The position numbers and the translations under genes were made by a program. Below the pieces are notes generated by a model. That model did no database searches and had not been told where the DNA came from. It saw nothing but the letters and a program-made list of their open reading frames with translations. This document shows positions 8,866 through 12,608 of a DNA stretch of 12,608 nt, piece by piece. The stretch is from JACCXJ01 sp052387115 (GTDB taxonomy: Bacteria > Pseudomonadota > Gammaproteobacteria > JACCXJ01): the NCBI GenBank assembly GCA_052387115.1, contig JBQTJM010000247.1:1-12608 (forward strand), written 5' to 3'. Positions within the stretch are counted from its first letter, which is position 1. Every line of letters starts with the position of its first letter.

Positions 8866-9878
8866 GTGCATCCTATAGGCGCAAGTATCGGGGCCGGAAC
8901 GCGGTCGGGCCACCCCTCGACCGAGACGACCCTGGTAGATGGTCCGAGCCGAAAGCCCCTCATCCAGTCGATCGAGCTTTGGGTTATCGCAGGCCCGGAT
9001 GCCGGTCTGCAGAAACGTCGCGATCTGTCCGGAACCCCCGTGGTCAGAGTGGGCCGGAATATGGACAACGACCTGGTCCTCTCCGATCCGTACGTGTCCC
9101 GCCTGCATCTGGAGTTGCAGACGATGCCGGAGGGGCTGGTGCTGGTAGACCGATCCAGTGGGGGCATCTTCATCGGGGATTGGCGGGTCAAGGAGATGTA
9201 TCTCGTGGGTCCCGAGACGCTGTGTCGGCTTGGGCAATCACGCCTCCTCTTGCGGCAAGCGATCGAGCGGCAGGCCGAAGGGGACCACAGACCCCCTGAG
9301 CGCCTTGGTGGGAACGAGCGCAGCCATGCAGGAGCTGTGCAGGCGCCTCTACAAGGTAGCACCTGTCGACGAGACGGTGCTGTTGATGGGGGAGACCGGA
9401 GCGGGTAAGGAACTGGTCGCGGATGCGATCATAAGCCTAAGCCCGCGCCGGGACCGGCCGGCCGTGAAGCTCAACTGTGCCGCGCTCCCCCGAGACCTGA
9501 TCGAGAGCGAGCTCTTCGGGGTGGGGAAGCGCGTGGCAACCGGGGTGGACGAGCGCCCCGGGAAGTTCGAGCTGGCGCAGGGCGGTACCGTCTTCCTCGA
9601 CGAGATCGGGGAATTGCCCCTGGACCTCCAGGCCAAGCTCTTGAGGGTCATCGCGCAGATGGATCCTCGAAGCCCTGGCACGCCACCACGGCAACGCCGC
9701 GAAGGCCGCGCGCGAGCTTGAGATCGGCGAGGCCACCGTGAGACGCGCGCGCAGGGAGTTGACCGGCGCCCTGGCGAGCCACCGCGGCGACATCGATCAG
9801 ACCGCCCAGGAGCTTGGGATATCCTCTTCCCTCATCCGCAACGTGACCTCGGCGACAGGGCCTTCGACCCTCCGGTAG
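8866..9878 (+). pseudogene. FHA-domain sigma-54-type activator (copy A), broken over three frames with an AAA+ deletion
   Basis: An ancestral FHA plus AAA+ plus Fis-type HTH activator can be read in pieces. Frame 1, GTG at 8866 with GGAGG at 8853-8857, gives an FHA domain: VVRVGRNMDNDLVLSD, SRLHLEL, and GGIFIGDWRVKE in place of the usual NGTFVNG. Near 9285-9300, at a C-rich run, the frame shifts by one base into the AAA+ domain: LVGTSAAMQELCRRLYKVAP, Walker A GETGAGKE (9389-9412), VKLNCAALPRDLIESELFG, a variant GAFTGA loop RVATGV (9530-9547), and Walker B region GGTVFLDEIGEL. After LLRVIA (about 9655) the sequence jumps, in a third frame, to WILEALARHHGNAAKAAREL, the C-terminal HTH, ending at TAG 9876-9878. 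About 55 residues leading to the sensor region, plus the WPGNVREL part, are missing. Family members bind phosphothreonine via FHA and remodel RNA polymerase at -24/-12 promoters; this copy should not. Upstream frame to 8764 is open but has no good start. Confidence 0.82.
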
Positions 9879-9955
9879 CGGAGAGAAAGCCGAAAGGCCT
9901 CGGGGCCTCTCCGAGCATTTTGGCGCCCCTCGATCGGTTTGACCGTCGGGGCGCG

Positions 9956-9972
9956 TTGGCCCTGCATTCGCA
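9956..9972 (+). promoter_or_regulatory. Sigma-54-like -24/-12 element, copy A
   Basis: TTGGCCCTGCATTCGCA has GG and GC at the sigma-54 spacing (first G of GG to G of GC is 12 bases) and matches 10 of 13 fixed positions of YTGGCACGNNNNTTGCW. It precedes the remnant start at 10061. Function is inferred and depends on an intact activator. Confidence 0.4.
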
Positions 9973-10060
9973 ATGTCACTGAGGGGCGAGAGCCCGGAAA
10001 AGACGCCGCTCTGGTGACATGTTTCATAGGGCAGTGGGTGGCAAAGATAGGTGCACAATC

Positions 10061-10084
10061 ATGAAAGCGACAAGACGGAACCGC
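10061..10084 (+). pseudogene. 5' remnant of RTX-like repeat gene (copy A)
   Basis: ATGAAAGCGACAAGACGGAA at 10061 corresponds to the start of the RTX-like gene at 11862. It lacks the four bases AGGC after ATGAAAGC, which shifts the frame, and similarity stops at about 10084. The rest of the gene is replaced by unrelated sequence leading into the toxin-antitoxin module. Confidence 0.6.
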
Positions 10085-10108
10085 GGCGATCCTCTCGTCT
10101 ATACCCGG

Positions 10109-10137
10109 TTGCCCAATCCCGGCCATCGGTGTACCAT
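10109..10137 (+). promoter_or_regulatory. Promoter of toxin-antitoxin operon
   Basis: TTGCCC (10109-10114) and TACCAT (10132-10137) lie 17 bases apart, each 4 of 6 to the sigma-70 boxes. Transcription would start at about 10144, inside the palindrome at 10137-10154, which fits autorepression. Confidence 0.4.
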
Positions 10138-10154
10138 GAATGTGTACACATTCA
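10137..10154. promoter_or_regulatory. Perfect 18-bp palindrome, probable antitoxin operator
   Basis: TGAATGTGTACACATTCA is its own reverse complement over all 18 bases. It sits 10 bases before the antitoxin ATG and overlaps the -10 box and predicted start site. Phd/VapB-type antitoxins bind such palindromes to repress their own operon, so this is the likely operator. Confidence 0.7.
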
Positions 10155-10164
10155 GGGGTGGATA

Positions 10165-10398
10165 ATGCGATCGGTCACCGTACGCGAAGCACGTGAGCAC
10201 ATCGGTAAGCTTCTGGATGCCGTGGCAAACGGCGAGGCGGTGGTCATCCTTCGCCGCGGCAAACCGGTCGCGAAGCTCATCGGTATCGCAGCACGCAGTC
10301 CTTTTCCGGATCGCACCCGCTTTAGAGAAAAGCTGCCCGCGGCCAAAGTAAGCACGGCCGAGGTCCTGCGCGCGCTGCGCGAGGAGGAACGCGCCTGA
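10165..10398 (+). CDS. Phd/YefM/VapB-family antitoxin
   Basis: The 77-residue product MRSVTVREAREHIGKLLDAV is a typical Phd/YefM-fold antitoxin: an N-terminal DNA-binding region with the GEAVVILRRGKPVAKLIGI segment (residues 28-46), then a C-terminal tail (about 50-77) that would wrap the toxin. It should neutralise the downstream PIN toxin and, as toxin-antitoxin complex, repress its own promoter at the palindrome just upstream. I chose the ATG at 10165 because GGGGTGG precedes it and because the open frame extending back to 10051 crosses the operator and repeat A. The gene is intact, with one base between its stop and the toxin's GTG. Confidence 0.85.
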   Translation: MRSVTVREAREHIGKLLDAVANGEAVVILRRGKPVAKLIGIAARSPFPDRTRFREKLPAAKVSTAEVLRALREEERA

Positions 10399-10399
10399 G

Positions 10400-10846
10400 G
10401 TGCTGTACTTCGACACCAGCGCGCTCATGCCCTATTACCGGCCTGAACCCCTGAGCGCAGAGATCCAAGCGGTGCTCGTCCAGGCCCAAGAGCCGGTCGC
10501 CATCAGCCAGCTCGTGGAGGTGGAATTTGCATCCGTTCTAGCTCGACTCGTCCGGATAGGGGATCTGGATGCTCGGAGTGTCGGTGTGATCCAGATGGCA
10601 TTCTCGCAGGACATCGCCCGCAATTGCTACCGGGTGCTGGAACTAGCGTCAGTGCATTTCAAGCAGGCGCGCGACTGACTCCTCGAGCGCAAGGCCCCAT
10701 TACGTACCTTGGATGCCCTGCATTTGGCGCTCGCGCAGATCTCCGATGCCCGGCTCGTGACTTCCGACGCGGGCCTCGCGAGTGCAGCCGAGAAACACGG
10801 GGTAGCGGTGGAGTTCTTTACCGGCCATGCTGCTAGGAGGATCTAG
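10400..10846 (+). pseudogene. vapC: VapC-family PIN-domain toxin with in-frame TGA
   Basis: From a GTG start one base after the antitoxin stop, the frame reads MLYFDTSALMPYYRPEP with the first PIN acid Asp5 and Glu42 in LVEVEFASVL. A TGA at codon 93 (10676-10678) interrupts it. The same frame then continues without further stops through LRTLDALHLALAQ (Asp105) and LVTSDAGL (Asp123) to TAG at 10844-10846, giving the usual PIN length of about 148 residues. VapC proteins are Mg-dependent RNases that need all these acids, so the 92-residue product should be inactive unless the TGA is read through or is an error. Relatives often have Trp at this place before the LRTLDALHLA motif, so TGG to TGA is the simplest explanation. 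Confidence 0.82.
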
Positions 10847-10921
10847 AATCCAAAGGAGTGGATCCGGTCGCGCGCGCGCCGATAACAATCAGCTCACAAT
10901 CAGCCCGAAAAGGAGGTTCAC

Positions 10922-10978
10922 ATGTCCCATGGTCCGCTCGGCTTTTCCTTCTTCCTGTTGTGCTCACGCTGCCCTTGA
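10922..10978 (+). other. Short 18-codon frame with strong ribosome-binding site, probable gene-start remnant
   Basis: AAGGAGG stands 5 bases before an ATG opening MSHGPLGFSFFLLCSRCP, which stops at TGA 10976-10978 exactly where similarity to the activator begins. The good start signal and the hydrophobic residues look like the 5' end of another gene whose body was replaced by the activator fragment. No family recognised; it might also be chance. Confidence 0.3.
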
Positions 10979-11531
10979 TGTGCCGTCCTTGCGCGAGCGC
11001 CCCTCGGACATTCCCCTGCTCGCGTGCCGGTTTCTCCAGCAGTTTGCCAGCGCCTACGGCAGATCGCCGCTCGATATCTCCCCTGCTTCGCTCGAGCGGA
11101 TCGAGGGCTACCATTGGCCCGGAAACGTCCGCGAGCTGAAAAACGCGATCCGCCGCGCCGCGGTGTATGCGGAGGGGGCGGTCGTCGAGATCGACGAGTT
11201 CCTGGACTGCTCTCGAGACCCCCCGCCCCCGCCCGATCCGGCTTGCCAGATGTTACCCCCTACGCTCGCCCTTCCGCTGCGGGTGCAAGAGCACAGATGG
11301 ATCCTCGAAGCCCTGGCACGCAACCACGGCAACGCCGCGAAGGCCGCACGCGAGCTTGAGATCGGCGAGGCCACCGTGAGACGGGCGCGCAGGGAGTTGA
11401 CGGCAGCCCTGGCCAGCGACGGCGATGACATCGATCAGACCGCACAAGAGCTTGGGATATCCCCCTCCCTCATCCGTACCGTGACCTCGGCGATAGGGCC
11501 TTCGACCCTCCGTAGCGAAGAGAAAAGCTGA
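10979..11531 (+). pseudogene. 3' half of sigma-54-type activator (copy B)
   Basis: The fragment opens within the AAA+ domain at DVPSLRERPSDIPLLACRFL, continues through YHWPGNVRELKNAIRRAAVYAEG (sensor II region), a proline-rich linker, and the HTH domain WILEALARNHGNAAKAAREL to TGA at 11529-11531. It keeps the part of AAA+ that copy A has lost but has no FHA, Walker A, Walker B or GAFTGA part. Copy A stops at LLRVIA, and about 55 residues that normally lie between LLRVIA and VPSLRERP are in neither copy, so the two do not add up to a full protein. The frame is open upstream to 10827, but that stretch has no activator similarity. The HTH domain has two helix-turn-helix-like segments (AARELEIGEATVRRAR and TAQELGISPSLIRTV). 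Confidence 0.8.
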
Positions 11532-11584
11532 AAGCCCTTGGGCCCTCTCCAATCATTTCGGCGCTTCCCGATCGGTTTGACCGG

Positions 11585-11748
11585 CCAAATTAATCGGCTC
11601 GGATCCGACTTAGCCCAACTACGGGCGAAATCGTGTCTCTACTTTCCATCCGCCGATCCGGCACACCTAGGCTGAGCCTTTGATCGACAGGGCTTGAGGC
11701 AAGCAGGCCTGGGCATACGGGCGGCTGGCTTACCGCACGGATCTACAT
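11585..11748. other. Extra segment present only in copy B leader
   Basis: About 164 bases separate TTTGACCG from GGGGCGCGTTGG here, where copy A has only TC between the same flanks. The segment has no open frame that looks real. It contains a TCGGATCCGA palindrome near its left end and CAGGCCTG. I see no inverted terminal repeats or target duplication that would mark a mobile element. Together with the flanking leader, 11532-11861 holds no gene. Confidence 0.55.
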
Positions 11749-11757
11749 AGGGGCGCG

Positions 11758-11774
11758 TTGGCCCTGGATTCGCA
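11758..11774 (+). promoter_or_regulatory. Sigma-54-like -24/-12 element upstream of RTX-like gene, copy B
   Basis: TTGGCCCTGGATTCGCA differs from copy A at one base and keeps GG and GC at the sigma-54 spacing. A start about 12 bases downstream, near 11785, would place the ATG at 11775 outside the transcript and favours the ATG at 11862 for the gene. Inferred; no upstream enhancer was identified. Confidence 0.45.
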
Positions 11775-11861
11775 ATGTCACCGAGCGGCGAGCAGCCGAA
11801 AAGACCCCGCTCTGGTGAGATGTTTCATAGGGCAGTGGGTCGCACAGATAGGCGCAGAGTC

Positions 11862-12440
11862 ATGAAAGCAGGCGACAAGACGGAACCGCCTACAGGAGTC
11901 ACCGGGTCGGTGACGGAGGCCGGAGGCCCCGATGTGCTGCAAGGCGGCGAGGGCGATGACAAGCTCTTCGGTGCCGATGGGGACGACCAGCTCTTCGGGG
12001 AAGCCGGCGACGATGAGCTCGACGGTGGTCCCGGTGGCGACATGCTGGACGGTGGCCTCGGCACCAACGGGAAGTTATTCGGCGGCATTGGAAACGATAC
12101 CCTGCGGGGCGGCGCCGGTCGCGATCTGCTGGTCGGAGACGCCGGCAACGATGTGATGCGCGGTGGTCCAGGCAAAGACCGGATGTTCGGGGGTCCCGGC
12201 CGTGACGAGATGTTCGGCGGAAGGGGCAATGACCTGATGGACGGCCAAGGCGGCCCAGACAGCGGCAGCGGGGGCGCTGGCTCGCGGGACGAGTGCTTCT
12301 CGATGGTGGGCCGGAAGTGCGAACGCATCGGCCCTCAGCCGCCACCGCCACCACCCCCACCGCTGCCGCCGCCCCCACCCCCACGGCCCCCGGGGACCAC
12401 CCCCCCACCGCCCCGGAGCTGCCGTTCTACAGCGTGCTGA
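11862..12440 (+). CDS. RTX-like calcium-binding repeat protein with polyproline tail
   Basis: The product (192 residues from ATG 11862) carries about a dozen tandem nonapeptides of the GGxGxDxLx type from DVLQGGEGDDKLFG to GRGNDLMDGQGG, roughly residues 25-145. Such repeats coil into a calcium-binding beta roll and are typical of proteins exported by type I secretion; there is no N-terminal signal peptide, as expected. A short cysteine-containing segment (DECFSMVGRKCERI) and a polyproline tract follow. The upstream ATG at 11775 is in frame but abuts the -24/-12-like element, so I prefer 11862 even though its ribosome-binding site is weak. The last residues (RSCRSTAC and stop) are encoded by sequence that in another frame is an ABC permease, so the true C-terminus is probably lost at the polyproline junction. 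Role unknown. Confidence 0.72.
   Translation: MKAGDKTEPPTGVTGSVTEAGGPDVLQGGEGDDKLFGADGDDQLFGEAGDDELDGGPGGDMLDGGLGTNGKLFGGIGNDTLRGGAGRDLLVGDAGNDVMRGGPGKDRMFGGPGRDEMFGGRGNDLMDGQGGPDSGSGGAGSRDECFSMVGRKCERIGPQPPPPPPPPLPPPPPPRPPGTTPPPPRSCRSTAC
12338..12415. repeat. Low-complexity C-rich polyproline tract
   Basis: Runs of CCNCC repeats encode PQPPPPPPPPLPPPPPPRPP in the RTX frame. The tract is the junction between the RTX-like gene and the permease fragment, and is a likely site of replication slippage or misassembly. Confidence 0.8.
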
Positions 12441-12608
12441 CGATGGAGGAGCGTGTGCGGGCGTCGGTGGCAGGGAGGCGGACGGCGATGCTGCTCGCGG
12501 TCGGTTTCGGGTTGATCGCCCTGATGCTGGCGACGGTCGGCATCTACGGCGTGCTGGCCTACCAGGTGACGCAGCGCACCCGGGAGATCGGAATCCGCAT
12601 GGCGCTCG
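12416..12608 (+). pseudogene. MacB/FtsX-type ABC transporter permease fragment, cut at both ends
   Basis: Read from 12416, the frame gives ELPFYSVLTMEERVRASVAG, a transmembrane segment (AMLLAVGFGLIALMLATVGIYGVLAY) and QRTREIGIRMAL at the window edge. This matches the C-terminal part of FtsX-domain permeases of the MacB kind, including the large duplicated permeases common in Acidobacteria and relatives, where PFY.V.TMEERV precedes the last helices. It has no start of its own: upstream in this frame there is only the proline-rich tract, and the RTX-like frame overlaps it and stops at 12440. The rest of the gene continues beyond the window. Fragment status is clear; whether the 5' loss is biological or a misjoin is not. 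Confidence 0.75.

Larger units (their letters stand above)
9656..10084 (+). repeat. Direct repeat, copy A: activator 3' end plus leader of RTX-like gene
   Basis: This block begins at CAGATGGATCCTCGAAGCCC and ends at ACGGAACCGC. It is highly similar to 11294-11889 in the same order: HTH coding sequence, stop, hairpin region, -24/-12-like element, TTTCATAGGGCAGTGGGT leader, and an ATGAAAGC start. Copy B carries about 164 extra bases (11585-11748) where copy A has two. Differences are scattered substitutions and small indels, so the copies are not a fresh identical duplication. Confidence 0.9.
11294..11889 (+). repeat. Direct repeat, copy B: activator 3' end plus leader of RTX-like gene
   Basis: This is the partner of 9656-10084, in the same orientation, about 1.64 kb downstream. 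It is longer because of an extra segment at 11585-11748. Both the coding part and the untranslated leader are conserved, including the hairpin region after the activator stop and the -24/-12-like element. Confidence 0.9.

Noticed and set aside
9895..9908. AGGCC-TCGG-GGCCT hairpin after the copy A activator stop, with a weaker counterpart near 11534 in copy B
   Set aside because: The stem is only five base pairs, has no T tract, and the copy B version would need a two-base loop. I would not call it a terminator.
10676..10678. TGA in the PIN toxin as a selenocysteine codon
   Set aside because: PIN toxins are not known selenoproteins, no convincing insertion hairpin was seen, and Trp is the common residue near this position.
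8866..11531. Idea that copies A and B encode a functional split activator
   Set aside because: The segment between LLRVIA and VPSLRERP is in neither copy, and copy A is itself frameshifted, so the halves cannot rebuild the AAA+ domain.
11775..11861. Upstream ATG giving a 29-residue N-terminal extension of the RTX-like protein
   Set aside because: It directly abuts the -24/-12-like element, has no ribosome-binding site, and the matching frame in copy A stops after 14 codons.
1..12608. CRISPR arrays, tRNA or rRNA genes, insertion sequences with terminal repeats
   Set aside because: I looked for short regularly spaced repeats, tRNA-like folds and transposase motifs and found none that could be supported.

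Overview
The window looks like chromosomal DNA from a high-G+C proteobacterium, probably a gammaproteobacterium. The main reason is the full-length proteobacterial-type replicative polymerase subunit DnaE (1150 residues), which has the PHP domain, the PDFDVDF catalytic motif and a QVDLF clamp-binding motif. The rest is an accessory-looking patchwork. Only four genes read as clean, complete or near-complete frames: a small lipoprotein, a galactose-oxidase-like enzyme, dnaE and a Phd/VapB-type antitoxin. An RTX-like repeat gene is open, but its 3' end is suspect. Most other genes are truncated, frameshifted or partly duplicated. I cannot tell from sequence alone whether this is true decay or assembly and sequencing error.

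Layout. (1) 1-2455, minus strand: a two-gene lipid unit. A 5'-truncated VirJ/AcvB-type hydrolase overlaps by ATGA the start of an MprF/LpiA-type lysyl-phosphatidylglycerol synthase. The synthase changes frame four times, appears to lack an internal block of roughly 100 residues, and runs off the left edge. (2) 2492-5022, minus strand: a visibly less G+C-rich segment with a small lipoprotein and a secreted copper-radical oxidase, in which a ricin-type lectin trefoil precedes a galactose-oxidase core with all copper ligands and the galactose-pocket residues conserved. (3) 5141-8659, plus strand: dnaE with its own promoter, without its usual lpxB/rnhB/accA neighbours. (4) 8694-12608, plus strand: a rearranged regulatory region. 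An FHA plus AAA+ plus HTH sigma-54-type activator is broken over three frames and has lost the second half of its AAA+ domain. A second copy of its 3' half lies about 1.6 kb downstream. Each 3' half is followed by a repeated untranslated leader with a sigma-54-like -24/-12 element, leading into an RTX-like calcium-binding repeat gene (intact in copy B, a remnant in copy A). A Phd/VapB-VapC toxin-antitoxin module lies between the two copies; its toxin has an in-frame TGA. The RTX-like gene ends in a polyproline tract that runs directly into an out-of-frame fragment of a MacB/FtsX-type ABC permease at the right edge.

How the parts may work together: AcvB/VirJ and MprF homologues are known to hydrolyse and make lysyl-phosphatidylglycerol respectively, so the left unit would tune membrane charge if intact. 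The FHA activator, the -24/-12-like elements and the RTX-like gene suggest an ancestral cassette in which a phosphopeptide-sensing activator switched on a secreted calcium-binding protein. That is inference, and it is weakened by a variant GAFTGA loop in the activator. The most experimentally interesting intact gene is the lectin-galactose oxidase.
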